Shown: positions 55,770-64,000 of the stretch, piece by piece | Numbering within the stretch: position 1 is the stretch's first letter | Layout of the letters: each line of letters starts with the position of its first letter | From: Enhygromyxa salina | GTDB lineage: Bacteria; Myxococcota_A; Polyangia; Nannocystales; Nannocystaceae | Assembly: GCF_000737335.2 (NCBI RefSeq) | Contig: NZ_JMCC02000099.1 | Location: forward strand, 1-64,000 | DNA: 64,000 nt | Direction: 5' to 3' | Notes under the pieces: generated by a model | Seen by the model: the letters and a program-made list of their open reading frames with translations, nothing else | What the model was told of the DNA's origin: nothing | The model's database searches: none | Program-made: the position numbers and the translations under genes

Positions 55770-56933
55770 ATGGCCGAGCTCGACCTCGAGAACCCCGAGC
55801 ACCTGTGCGAGCTGCTACGACGCAGTCTGCCTGGGTTCGACGAAGAGACGGCCGCGCGCGTGGGCGCCCACGTCGAGGCGCTCGAGCGCAGTGACAACGA
55901 CATCTTTGGGATGGTTGGCGCGGGCCGACGTCACCCCGAGGCGCCCGCCGAGCAGCTCCCGCCAGACGCCCAAGCCGGCCAGGCTCCCGATGATCTCCCC
56001 CTCGATCTGGGCGGCGAAGGCCAGCTGATCGAAGCGCCGGGCTCCGGGCTCGAGCTCGGCCGTGTGCTCGCGCGTCGCGGCTGGACCGAGCTCGATCGCG
56101 TCGCCGCCAAGGGCCACCACGAGATCTACACGCTCGTGGCCAAACACATCCGTCGCAAGCCGATCCGCGCCGGGTTCACGGCCAACTGCCAGTCCGTGCG
56201 GGTGAGACTGCCACTCGCCAAGCCCGCCAAGGACGCGTTCATCGGCACGTGGATCGGCACGGTCGAAGCCAAGGATCACCTCGCGTTCTCGGTCGAGCAG
56301 GTCGCCAGCTACTACGAGCGCGCCTGCGGTGAGCGACCCTCGCTGGCCCGGGTAGATCTAATCACGGGGCCACGGTTTCGCGGCCGAAGGTTCTCGCCCG
56401 TCTCGATCTACCTCGCCTATCGCAGCGCCGAGGCCCACGCCAAGCCGTGCTTTTACCTGCTAGAAGGCGGCAGCGCTTCGGGCAAGGCTCAGGCCATGTA
56501 CGTCAGCCGCTCGATCGAGACTGGCATCAAGTCCAAGGCCAAGTTCGCGTTCACGCCGTTCGCGTGCGCCAGCAACTGGTACGACGGCGGCCTGGCGATG
56601 AGCGAGGATCTGAGCGAGCCCGCGTGTGTGTACTTGAAGGCCGCCCAGACCCGCGATGGCCACCGCGAGTACCTGCAGATCTCTGTCACCTACGCGCGCG
56701 ACCACCAGCTCGAGCGCGTGGCCCATCCCTTCGAGCAGCAGATCGAAGCCGCCTTGCGGGTCACGGCGATCGCCGATGAGGCCCGCTGTCAGCTCGAGGT
56801 CGGCGCTGGAGGCGTGCTGCAGCACTCCCTGGGGCCCATGGTGAAGTCGATGATCCCCTGGGACGAGCGACCCAACGGCACCACGACGCCGCAAGAGCGC
56901 GACCAGTTCTGCGGCTGCCCAAAGACGTCCTAG
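55770..56933 (+). CDS. Soluble protein of unknown family, paralogue 2
   Basis: The 387-residue product (ATG 55770) has a longer acidic/Ala-Pro N-terminal part and then the same domain as the preceding gene. Shared blocks are HEIYTLVAKHIRRKP, QSVRVRLP, VEAKDHLAFSVEQ, ARVDLITGPRF, SIYLAYRS and FAFTPFACASNWYDGGL, in the same order and spacing. The two genes lie 73 bp apart in the same direction. They appear to be a tandem duplication that then diverged. Confidence 0.82.
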   Translation: MAELDLENPEHLCELLRRSLPGFDEETAARVGAHVEALERSDNDIFGMVGAGRRHPEAPAEQLPPDAQAGQAPDDLPLDLGGEGQLIEAPGSGLELGRVLARRGWTELDRVAAKGHHEIYTLVAKHIRRKPIRAGFTANCQSVRVRLPLAKPAKDAFIGTWIGTVEAKDHLAFSVEQVASYYERACGERPSLARVDLITGPRFRGRRFSPVSIYLAYRSAEAHAKPCFYLLEGGSASGKAQAMYVSRSIETGIKSKAKFAFTPFACASNWYDGGLAMSEDLSEPACVYLKAAQTRDGHREYLQISVTYARDHQLERVAHPFEQQIEAALRVTAIADEARCQLEVGAGGVLQHSLGPMVKSMIPWDERPNGTTTPQERDQFCGCPKTS

Positions 56934-56991
56934 TACCCTGGGGCCGTCCCTGCCGTTGTCGACTCGGCGCTCGCGGTATACATGGGCCGGC

Positions 56992-58770
56992 GTGGCTCGT
57001 CCGTTCCAGACCCAGGCCCAAGAGGGCCGCAGCGTGTTCGCGCTGCTGCGCGTGCTCGCGATCGTTGGCGGCACCTTCGCCGTGTTGCTGGCCCTGATGT
57101 ACTCGGGCTACGTCGGCTACACCGCCCTCGAGCCAGACGACGTCGAGCCCGGAGAGTATGAGTTGGTCGTCGACGAGACCGGGCGCAGGGTCGACTATGG
57201 GCGCTCGTGGCTGGCCCGTCGCGGCGGCCTGTGGGTGATGCACTTCGAGGGGTCGCCCGCAGACATCGGCGACGCCCACGGGCACCTCGCCGGGCGCTTG
57301 TTTCGAAACATCGACACGCGGGTCGACGCGCTGCTCGAGCAGCGCTACCGCGGCTACATCGAGAGCTGGGCCGAGCTGATGCTGTTGCGCTGGGACTACC
57401 GTGGCGCCGACGCGGCCCTCAGCCCCGAGCATGCCGCGCGGACCGATCGCAACAACCAGGCCGAGCACGCGGATCAAGCCACCCACACCGACTATCGCCG
57501 CGAGCTGTCCGCGCTCGCGGCCGCGCTGCCCGATGACGGCGAGGGCGAGCTCGAGCCCTACCATCGCCTGTTTCTGTACCAGTGCCTGTTTGATCTGACC
57601 CAGCGGCTGCAGGACGTCGTCATCGAGGGCAGCATGTTCGCGGTCGCGCCCCGGGCGACCAGCGGCGGGGTCGAGGCCGGCAACTTGGTCATTGGCCGGA
57701 CGCTGAGCATCGATCTTGGCGCCGACTTCGAGGCCGATCGGGTCGTCGCGTTCTACTACCCCGACGGCAAGTATCCGTTCGTCTCGATCGGCTGGGCCGG
57801 CTTGATCGGGGTCGTCACGGGGATCAACGCCCGGGGGATCTTCGTGGCCGCCAACCCAGCGCGGACTGACGACGCCCGTGAGACCGACCCGATCCCGCTG
57901 CCGCTGGTGCTGCGTCGGGTGCTCGAAGAGGCCGACACCCTCGAGCAGGCCATACAGATCATCGAGTCCGCCCAGCTGCGAACCGCGGGGGTCGTGCTGA
58001 TCGGCGACGGCGTCCAGCGCCAGGCCATCGTGCTCGAGGCCACCGCGCGCGTCGACGAGGACACCCGCCACGTCCGCGGTGACGACGAGCAGGCCGTGTG
58101 GGCCACCGATCACATGATCCGCGAGGTGTTCGAGGCGGACGCCCACAACGAGCGGATCCGTCGGACCACGTCCTCGGGCTACCGCTACGACCGCCTCGCA
58201 GAGCTGCTGGCCGCGCCGGGCAACTTCACCCCGGCGGACGCTGTCGCGATCTTGCGAGACCGCCGCGGCCTCGACAACGTCGAGCTCGGGCTCGGCAACC
58301 GCAACGCGCTCGAGAACCTCCACACCATGCAGTCGGTCGTCGTCGACGCGACCTCGATGGTGCTGTGGGTCGCGGAAGGTCCGTCGACGCTGGGTCGCTA
58401 CCGGGCCTTCGATCTGCGCTATCTGTTGAGCCGGCAGGGCTCGCGGCCGGCCGCGTTGGCGGACTTCCCCGCGGATCGCCTGCTCTACTCCGAGGAGTAC
58501 CGCGACTATCAAGAGGCCCTCGAAGGCCTCGACTACGCGCGCGAATTGTTGTCGCTCGATCGGCCCAGCGAGGCGCTGGCGGCCGCTCGCGTGTCGCTGG
58601 CGCTCGCGCCCGACATCGGCGAGCTGCATCGTCTGCTCGGTGACATCGAGCGCGAGCTCGACCACGCCGAGCAAGCCAAGATCCACTACCGCCGCTACCT
58701 CGAGCTGATCCCCGGGCGGCAGCGCGACCAAGAGCGGGTCAAGGGCATCATCGAAGAGCTAGGCGGCTGA
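56992..58770 (+). CDS. C45-like autoproteolytic acyltransferase/hydrolase with TPR-like tail
   Basis: The start is probably the GTG at 56992 (592 residues), since RSVFALLRVLAIVGGTFAVLL then forms an N-terminal membrane anchor. The central domain has the layout of C45 Ntn hydrolases: GSMFAVAPRATSGG (57628 onward), LVIGRTLSID, a VSIGWAGLIGVVTGINARGI segment, and LRRVLEEADTLEQAIQII. In C45 enzymes the nucleophile is a Cys after a Gly; here the residue is Ser (57631-57633). A TPR-like hairpin ends the chain (SEALAAARVSLALAPDIGEL). The TTG at 56956 is a less likely start. Confidence 0.7.
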   Translation: MARPFQTQAQEGRSVFALLRVLAIVGGTFAVLLALMYSGYVGYTALEPDDVEPGEYELVVDETGRRVDYGRSWLARRGGLWVMHFEGSPADIGDAHGHLAGRLFRNIDTRVDALLEQRYRGYIESWAELMLLRWDYRGADAALSPEHAARTDRNNQAEHADQATHTDYRRELSALAAALPDDGEGELEPYHRLFLYQCLFDLTQRLQDVVIEGSMFAVAPRATSGGVEAGNLVIGRTLSIDLGADFEADRVVAFYYPDGKYPFVSIGWAGLIGVVTGINARGIFVAANPARTDDARETDPIPLPLVLRRVLEEADTLEQAIQIIESAQLRTAGVVLIGDGVQRQAIVLEATARVDEDTRHVRGDDEQAVWATDHMIREVFEADAHNERIRRTTSSGYRYDRLAELLAAPGNFTPADAVAILRDRRGLDNVELGLGNRNALENLHTMQSVVVDATSMVLWVAEGPSTLGRYRAFDLRYLLSRQGSRPAALADFPADRLLYSEEYRDYQEALEGLDYARELLSLDRPSEALAAARVSLALAPDIGELHRLLGDIERELDHAEQAKIHYRRYLELIPGRQRDQERVKGIIEELGG

Positions 58771-58785
58771 GGTGAGTCCTTTCTT

Positions 58786-58900
58786 ACCCCCACATAGACC
58801 TTAGACTTCGCCGACTGCAGCCGCTGACGCGTCTGGTCGCTTCGCTCCTCGGGGCCGTTTGTTCGCATCCGCATGATTGGCCCCCTGGGAGGGGGCTCGG
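58786..58900 (+). repeat. Copy D of the 3'-end-associated repeat family
   Basis: This copy starts with ACCCCCACAT 15 bases after the stop of the C45-like gene. It keeps CGCCGACTGCAGCCGC and GTCTGGTCGCTTCGCTCC, and ends in the hairpin GCCCCCT-GGG-AGGGGGC at 58880-58896. It points in the same direction as the C45-like gene. It lies about 48 kb from the other copies and on the opposite strand. Confidence 0.85.
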
Positions 58901-58954
58901 CGACTCGTGAGCCGACGGTTGCCCGCAGCCTTGCCACGCAGTCGACTGCAGCCG

Positions 58955-59689
58955 CTACGCGAGGAGCTCGAGGTACTCGCGGACGACGGTCTCGAGGCCC
59001 ACGAAGATCGCGCGTGAGAGCAGCGCGTGGCCGATCGACACCTCGTCCAGATGTGGCAGCGTGGCGAACAGGCCGAGGTTGTCGAGGTCGAGGTCGTGGC
59101 CAGCGTTGATCCCAAGTCCGAGGGCGTGGGCGTGCTCGGCCGCTGCGACATAGTGATCGAAGCTGCGCTGGCCGTGTTCGCGGCTGCGCGCGTAGGCCTG
59201 GGCGAAGGGCTCGGTGTAGAGCTCCACGCGGTCGGCCCCGAGTTCGGCGGCCCAGTCGATCGCGGCGCGCTCGGGCTCGACGAACAGACTCACGCGCACG
59301 CCCGCAGCTTTGAGCCGCTGGATGCAGGGGGCGAGCAGCTCGCGATCGCGCTGGGGGATCCAGCCGGCCTCGCTGGTGATCTCGCCGGGCCGCACGGGCA
59401 CCAAGGTGCACTGATCGGGACGCAGCTCCACGACTCGATCCATCAGCTCGGGCCGCGGATCCCCCTCGATGTTGTACTCGACCCGCTCGCGGTGGGGCGC
59501 GAGATACTCGTGGATGTCGAGCACGTCCTGCGCGGTGATGTGCCGCTGATCTGCGCGGGGGTGCACGGTGATCCCGGGGACGCCCGCGCGCACACAAACA
59601 TCGACGGCCTCGACCACGCTCGGCACGCTGCCGCCGCGAGAGTTGCGGACGGTGGCGACCTTGTTGACGTTGACGCTGAGCCTGACCAC
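58955..59689 (-). CDS. pdxJ: Pyridoxine 5'-phosphate synthase
   Basis: The 244-residue product has the PdxJ motifs: RLSVNVNKVATVRNSRG at the N-terminus, ITVHPRADQRHI, VEYNIEGDP, CTLVPVRPGEITSE, VSLFVEPE, ELYTEPFA and INAGHDLDLDNL. It joins 3-amino-2-oxopropyl phosphate with deoxyxylulose phosphate to make pyridoxine phosphate. It is 44 bases downstream of rarA on the same strand. Confidence 0.94.
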   Translation of the reverse strand: MVRLSVNVNKVATVRNSRGGSVPSVVEAVDVCVRAGVPGITVHPRADQRHITAQDVLDIHEYLAPHRERVEYNIEGDPRPELMDRVVELRPDQCTLVPVRPGEITSEAGWIPQRDRELLAPCIQRLKAAGVRVSLFVEPERAAIDWAAELGADRVELYTEPFAQAYARSREHGQRSFDHYVAAAEHAHALGLGINAGHDLDLDNLGLFATLPHLDEVSIGHALLSRAIFVGLETVVREYLELLA

Positions 59690-59733
59690 GGCGGTGGTTT
59701 ACTCGCTCTGCGGGTCGAGCCCAAGCGCATTCC

Positions 59734-61182
59734 CTACCCTGCTGTGTCCCCGTCCGCCCCGTGCGGCCCATCCACCCCGTCCGGCCCGCCCGCCCCGTCC
59801 GGCCCGTCCACCCCGTCCGACCCACCGGGCTCGCGCGCACGCACCAGCGCAGCCTCGGCCGTGGCCTCCCACCCCAGCGGGCCCGAGTTCACGTAGCGCC
59901 GCCCCGGCAGGTGGCCACGCAGGATCTCCGGCAAGTGGCTCTGGTGCGCCGCGTCGACGTGGCCGTCGAGATCGTGGGGGTAGCGGTAGCCCGATCCATA
60001 GCCGACCTGCTTCATCAGCTTGGTCACCGCGTTGCGGATCTCGAGCGGCACCGGCAACGGCCCGCGCGCGAGGATCTCTTTGCGGGCCGCGAAGTACGCC
60101 TTGATCGTCGCGTTGCTCTTGCTCGCCAACGCCAGATACACGGCCGCCTGGGTCAGCGGCAGCACGGCCTCCGGCATCCCGACGAAGCGCGCCGAGTCGG
60201 CCGCGGCTTGGGCGACGACGAGCCCCTGCGGATCCGCGTTGCCGACGTCCTCGGCGGCGAAGATCACCAACCGGCGGGCAACGAACTCGAGCGGCTCGCC
60301 AGCCTCGAGCATCCGCGCCATCCAGTACACGGCCGCGTCGGGATCGCTCGCGCGCATGCTCTTGATGAACGCCGACGTGATGTTGTAGTGCTCCTCGCCG
60401 TCCCGGTCATAGCGAAGCTGGGCCTGACCCAGGGCCTCGCCAACGAGCTCGGGGGTCAGCTGTGGGCGCTGCGTTGGCTCGGCCTCGGCGTCTGCTGGCG
60501 GGACCAATTCAACCGCGAGCTCGAGCGCGTTGAGGGCCCGCCGCGCGTCACCTTGCGAAGCCAACGCGATCGCCCCCAGCAGGCGATCTTCGGCGTCGAC
60601 CCCCCGCGCCCCCAGGCCTCGCTCCCGATCGTTCAGGGCGGCGCGCAACAGCCCAATCAGCTGCGGGATCGACAGCGGCCGCAGCTGGACCACGCGCGCG
60701 CGCGAGAGCAAGGCCGCGTTGACCTCGAAGCTGGGGTTCTCGGTCGTCGCGCCGATCAGCGTGCACACGCCGGCCTCGACGTGGGGCAGCAGCGCGTCTT
60801 GCTGGGCCTTGTTGAACCGGTGGATCTCATCGATGAAGAACAGGGTCGTGCGGGCCTCGTAGTCACGCCGCTGGCGGGCGCGCTCGACCACGCGGCGCAG
60901 ATCCTTGACGCCCGCGTCGGTCGCCGAGACCGTCTCGAAGCTGGCCCCGGTGTGCGCCGCGATGATCCGCGCGAGCGTGGTCTTGCCGGTCCCCGGCGGA
61001 CCCCAGAGGATCATGCTTGGGACCCGATCGCTCTCGACCGCCCGCCGCAGCAGCCGCCCGGGCCCCGTCAGGTGATCTTGGCCAACGTATTCGTCGAGCG
61101 TTCGCGGCCGCATGCGCTCGGCCAGCGGCGCGAAGGCTGGGTCGCGCTTGCGAGCGTGAGCGAACAGATCCTCGTCGTCCAA
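59734..61182 (-). CDS. rarA: Replication-associated recombination protein A with collagen-like tail
   Basis: The product of about 482 residues has the RarA/MgsA family start (FAPLAERMRPRTLDEYVGQ), Walker A GPPGTGKTTLAR, Walker B FFIDEIHRFN, sensor 1 GATTENPSFEV, and the C-terminal tetramerisation region (YWMARMLEAGEPLEFVARRL). It acts at stalled forks. I use the TTG at 61182, which gives the usual short lead-in; the ATG at 61113 is an alternative. The C-terminus ends in about nine Gly-x-x triplets (SDGVDGPDGAGG, then PDGVDGPHGADG) from a GC-rich DNA repeat at about 59740-59830. This tail is not a normal part of RarA. Confidence 0.9.
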   Translation of the reverse strand: MDDEDLFAHARKRDPAFAPLAERMRPRTLDEYVGQDHLTGPGRLLRRAVESDRVPSMILWGPPGTGKTTLARIIAAHTGASFETVSATDAGVKDLRRVVERARQRRDYEARTTLFFIDEIHRFNKAQQDALLPHVEAGVCTLIGATTENPSFEVNAALLSRARVVQLRPLSIPQLIGLLRAALNDRERGLGARGVDAEDRLLGAIALASQGDARRALNALELAVELVPPADAEAEPTQRPQLTPELVGEALGQAQLRYDRDGEEHYNITSAFIKSMRASDPDAAVYWMARMLEAGEPLEFVARRLVIFAAEDVGNADPQGLVVAQAAADSARFVGMPEAVLPLTQAAVYLALASKSNATIKAYFAARKEILARGPLPVPLEIRNAVTKLMKQVGYGSGYRYPHDLDGHVDAAHQSHLPEILRGHLPGRRYVNSGPLGWEATAEAALVRAREPGGSDGVDGPDGAGGPDGVDGPHGADGDTAG

Positions 61183-61279
61183 GTCACTTCGATAACAGGA
61201 CTGACTCGAAACTGATAGCCGCGCTGGGGCTGTAGCGAAGAGTTGTAACGCTGGGGGTCCCTCGCATACGCTCCCGGCC

Positions 61280-62386
61280 ATGCGCTCCCGCTCCCTCGTT
61301 GGCCTGTGCTTGACCTCCGCCTTGTTGTTCGGGGCGCCACTGCTCGGCTGCGGCGGCGGCGACCTCGTCGAGACCCAGGTGCCCAGCGATGGCATCGAGC
61401 TGCGCTACGACCTGCAACCGGGCTCCTCGTTCGAGGGCCGCATCAAGCGGCGCGAGACCATCTCCATGCGCGGCCAGCCCATGAGCCGCTCGATCAACTT
61501 TGGGGTCCACCTGATCGTCAACAGCGTCGACGAGGCCGGCAACGCCAAGGTCGCGGCCACGGTCAGCGGCATCGATCTCAACTGGGTCGTGCCCGGGCTG
61601 CCCGTGTCCATGAACGAGTTCAACCAGCGCGCCAAGGCCCGGCTCGAGGGCGTGACGATCCGGTTCTCGGTCGATCCAACCGGCAAGGTGTTCGACGTCC
61701 CCGCGTCCCCCGCCGAGCTCGACGAGGCCGAGGTCGGCGTGCTCGAGTCCGTGATCGAGGGCCTGACCTCCGCGTTCTTCGTGGTCCCCGAGAAGCGCCT
61801 GGGCCTCGGCGAGGGCTGGGAGACCCAGGACACCCGCGGCCGCGAGGGCAAGCTCGGCAAGTTCACCAACGACATCACGCGCGGCACCCTCGTCGGCACC
61901 TTCGAGCACCGCGAGACCAAGCAGCCGCTCGCCAAGCTCGAGATCGACGGTGACAAGACCGAGACCACCACGACCAAGGACGGCTCAATCGAGATCCGCA
62001 CGCGCAGCGCCATCACCGTGTTGTTCGACACCAAGGGCCACTACATGGCCTCGATCGACAGCGAGATGAAGCGCAGCCAGGGCGCCACCACGACCACGGT
62101 GCAGTTCGACGCCGAGTGGAAGTACAAGCCCGCGTCCGGTTCGGGTGGCGCAACATCGGGCGCCGCCCAAGACGAGCCCGCCGTCCAGGCGATCACGGAT
62201 CCCTGCGACGACAACTACGTCGGGCCCGACGACTGCCTCGACGCGTGCAGCGTCAATTACATGGGCGACGAGCCCTGCGCCGACGCCCCAGACGCCGACG
62301 CCGACGCCGACGCGCCCGCGCCAGACGCCCCAGCGCCCGACGCCAGCGGGGGCAACGAAGCGCCCGCCGCGAGCCCGCAGCCCTGA
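61280..62386 (+). CDS. Lipoprotein of unknown function with acidic Asp/Ala/Pro tail
   Basis: The 368-residue product has a signal peptide with lipobox GAPLLGC near residue 24. The mature domain is beta-rich with two duplicated features (GIELRYDLQPGSSFEG and VLFDTKGHYMASIDSEM). It ends in a Cys pair region (CDDNYVGPDDCLDACS) and an Asp-Ala-Pro tail. No family was recognised. Confidence 0.75.
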   Translation: MRSRSLVGLCLTSALLFGAPLLGCGGGDLVETQVPSDGIELRYDLQPGSSFEGRIKRRETISMRGQPMSRSINFGVHLIVNSVDEAGNAKVAATVSGIDLNWVVPGLPVSMNEFNQRAKARLEGVTIRFSVDPTGKVFDVPASPAELDEAEVGVLESVIEGLTSAFFVVPEKRLGLGEGWETQDTRGREGKLGKFTNDITRGTLVGTFEHRETKQPLAKLEIDGDKTETTTTKDGSIEIRTRSAITVLFDTKGHYMASIDSEMKRSQGATTTTVQFDAEWKYKPASGSGGATSGAAQDEPAVQAITDPCDDNYVGPDDCLDACSVNYMGDEPCADAPDADADADAPAPDAPAPDASGGNEAPAASPQP

Positions 62387-62430
62387 GCTATCGGGGTCTG
62401 GCAGGGCCTGGCAGATCCTGGCAGGGCCCG

Positions 62431-62619
62431 TCAGTGCCGATCGGGGCTGGCGGCGGCCAGCAAGATCAGCGCGTGGGCCTCGATCGCCGCGACCTCGGGA
62501 TCGAAGTCCTCCTCGCGGTCGTCCCGGTCCGCCAACCAGCGCCCGGCCAGCAGCGGTGCGGCTGCCGAGAACAGCACGAGCAGCGACAGGCTCAAGCAGC
62601 CGACGAGCAAGATCCCCAC
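62431..62619 (-). CDS. Small membrane protein, unknown function
   Basis: From the GTG at 62619 the product has 62 residues: one membrane helix (GILLVGCLSLSLLVLFSAAA) and a charged C-terminal part (DRDDREEDFDPEVAAIE). It lies 37 bases downstream of alr on the same strand. The start is uncertain, and a longer frame begins at 62703 inside alr. Confidence 0.5.
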   Translation of the reverse strand: MGILLVGCLSLSLLVLFSAAAPLLAGRWLADRDDREEDFDPEVAAIEAHALILLAAASPDRH

Positions 62620-62656
62620 GCGAGGATCGTAGCACCAGCGGGCTGCCGGCTGGGCA

Positions 62657-63847
62657 TCAATTCGTGCGGTCCGGGTGTCGGGGCACCCGCTTGGAGATGC
62701 CACATGTCATCTCGTAGGGGATCACACCAGCCCACTGCGCGAGCTCGTACACGTCGATCGTCTGGCGCCCCTGGCGACCCAGCAAGGTCACGCGCTCCCC
62801 CTCGCGCGCGTCCGGCAGATCGGTGACGTCGACCATCGACAGATCCATGGTGATCGAGCCGAGGATCGGGCAGCGATGCCCGCGGATCAGCACCTCGGCG
62901 CTGCCGCTCATGTTGCGGGGGTAGCCGTCGCCGTAGCCGACCGGCAGGATCCCCAGGCGCGTGGCCCGGCTCAAGATCTGGTGGTGGCCGTACGACACCC
63001 GCGCGCCAACCGGGAGCTCGCGGATCCCCAGCAGCCGCGAGTGCACGCTCATGCCCATGCGCAGCCCCGGGAGCTCGACCGACCGACTCGAGGCCGCGCC
63101 ATAGATCGCAATGCCCGGCCGGACCATGTCGAGGTGGGCATCGGCGAACCGGACCAAGCCCGCGCTGTTGCACACGTGGCGGATGCTGGGGTGGATGCCG
63201 CGCTCCCCCAGCATCGCCAGACAGGTCCGAAATTCGGCGAGCTGGGTCGCGCTGGTCTGGGTGTCGTCGGGGTCGTCGGCGCACGCGAAGTGGGTCATGA
63301 CGCCCTCGATCTCGAGCTCGTTGGCCGCGTGGTGCTCGTACCAGTCGAGCAGCGCCGCGAGGTCCGAAGGCAACACCCCCAGGCGCGACATCCCCGTGTC
63401 GATCTTGAGGTGGATCGGCAGCCGCTCGGCCCCGCTGCGGCGGACCGCCGCCGACAGCAACTGCAGGTGCTGCGGCGCCCAGACCACCGGGGTCAGCGAG
63501 CCATGCACGACGACGTCTTCCGACCCGGGGTGGACGCCGCCAAGCACGAGCACCGGGGCGCGGATCCCCGCCTGGCGCAGCTCCACGCCCTCTTCGATCA
63601 GCGAGACCGCCAACCCCCACGCGCCCGCGGCCACGAACGCGCGGGCGCTCTCGATCGCCCCGTGTCCGTAGCCGTCGGCTTTGACAACCGCGAGCACCCG
63701 ACAGCGCGGGCCCACGTGCCGCGAGATCGTGCGCAAGTTGTGCCCCAGCGCGGTCTCGTCGATCGCCGCCCAGGTCGGACGCACCTCGACGATCCTTGGT
63801 TGGCGACGGTCTTGCGCGCGGCGATCGGGGCCCTGGTAGCGGCTCAT
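62657..63847 (-). CDS. alr: Alanine racemase
   Basis: The 396-residue product (start ATG 63847) has PLP-binding Lys in VLAVVKADGYGHG at residue 56, HLKIDTGMSRLG, MVRPGIAIYG, and the second catalytic base Tyr in ARVSYGHHQ. It supplies D-alanine for peptidoglycan. A hydrophilic N-terminal tail of about 22 residues is longer than usual. An alternative ATG lies at 63898. The last 150 bases of the window (63848-64000) show no gene I can support. Confidence 0.94.
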   Translation of the reverse strand: MSRYQGPDRRAQDRRQPRIVEVRPTWAAIDETALGHNLRTISRHVGPRCRVLAVVKADGYGHGAIESARAFVAAGAWGLAVSLIEEGVELRQAGIRAPVLVLGGVHPGSEDVVVHGSLTPVVWAPQHLQLLSAAVRRSGAERLPIHLKIDTGMSRLGVLPSDLAALLDWYEHHAANELEIEGVMTHFACADDPDDTQTSATQLAEFRTCLAMLGERGIHPSIRHVCNSAGLVRFADAHLDMVRPGIAIYGAASSRSVELPGLRMGMSVHSRLLGIRELPVGARVSYGHHQILSRATRLGILPVGYGDGYPRNMSGSAEVLIRGHRCPILGSITMDLSMVDVTDLPDAREGERVTLLGRQGRQTIDVYELAQWAGVIPYEMTCGISKRVPRHPDRTN

Positions 63848-64000
63848 GAGCGGGGCTGAGGGTAACTGGTTGGCTGACAGCTGCACGGACGGTTTCATGG
63901 GCGCCGTCCGTACGCCTCAGCCAGCCCCGATCATCCCGAGAGCATCCCAGGATCTTCGCCACGCAAGAGGCCGAGGCGAACCCCGGCCCCAGCGCCAAGA

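Overview
The window is a high-GC (roughly 70 percent by eye), gene-dense stretch of chromosome that looks like a myxobacterium. The evidence is four Hanks-type Ser/Thr kinases and an FHA protein in 64 kb, many lipoproteins with a Cys lipobox, Cys-rich secreted proteins, an ECF sigma factor with a DUF1109/NrsF-type partner, and an outer-membrane inventory of OmpA and Omp85-like barrels. The suborder Nannocystineae is my inference and was not tested. No prophage, CRISPR array, rRNA or intact insertion sequence was seen.

Layout. 1-10 kb: the 3' part of a DEAD-box helicase-like gene, an M14 carboxypeptidase, two kinases on the minus strand, histidine ammonia-lyase and a membrane glycosyltransferase. 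10-16 kb: a degenerate M1 peptidase fused to an outer-membrane barrel, divergent from an OmpA-family barrel protein. 16-27 kb: a seven-gene minus-strand run (TPR lipoprotein, RodZ-like HTH protein, MgtE, RecO, two large lipoproteins joined by an ATGA overlap, FHA protein) ending at a 48-bp minisatellite. 27-33 kb: DHH phosphoesterase and YkgJ-like protein, an initiator tRNA with its own promoter and terminator, and a GCS2-CBS / M14 deacylase pair. 33-44 kb: Dtd, a kinase, a DprE1-DprE2-like pair, MscS, a lysine-2,3-aminomutase-like enzyme, an FMN reductase, CutA, a membrane phosphoesterase, and the ECF sigma factor with its anti-sigma candidate. 44-48 kb: a compositionally softer accessory patch with a secreted metalloprotease, a Cys-rich lipoprotein, two frame-disrupted genes and tandem repeats. 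48-64 kb: prolyl oligopeptidase, a kinase-AAA-TPR signalling protein, a tandem pair of paralogous proteins of unknown family, a C45-like Ntn hydrolase with Ser at the expected nucleophile, PdxJ, RarA with a collagen-like tail, a lipoprotein and alanine racemase.

Most striking beyond the genes are two dispersed intergenic repeat families. One (about 130 bp) occurs next to the stop codons of three genes, always in the same orientation as that gene, and ends in a hairpin whose stem is kept while its loop changes. The other (about 41 bp, hairpin-forming) is present at 28.6 kb and in tandem at 50.5 kb. A 48-bp minisatellite and a 20-bp perfect inverted repeat lie between the OmpA and FHA genes. 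Enzyme assignments rest on motifs readable in the translations. Homology, orthology and genome-wide copy numbers could not be checked here.
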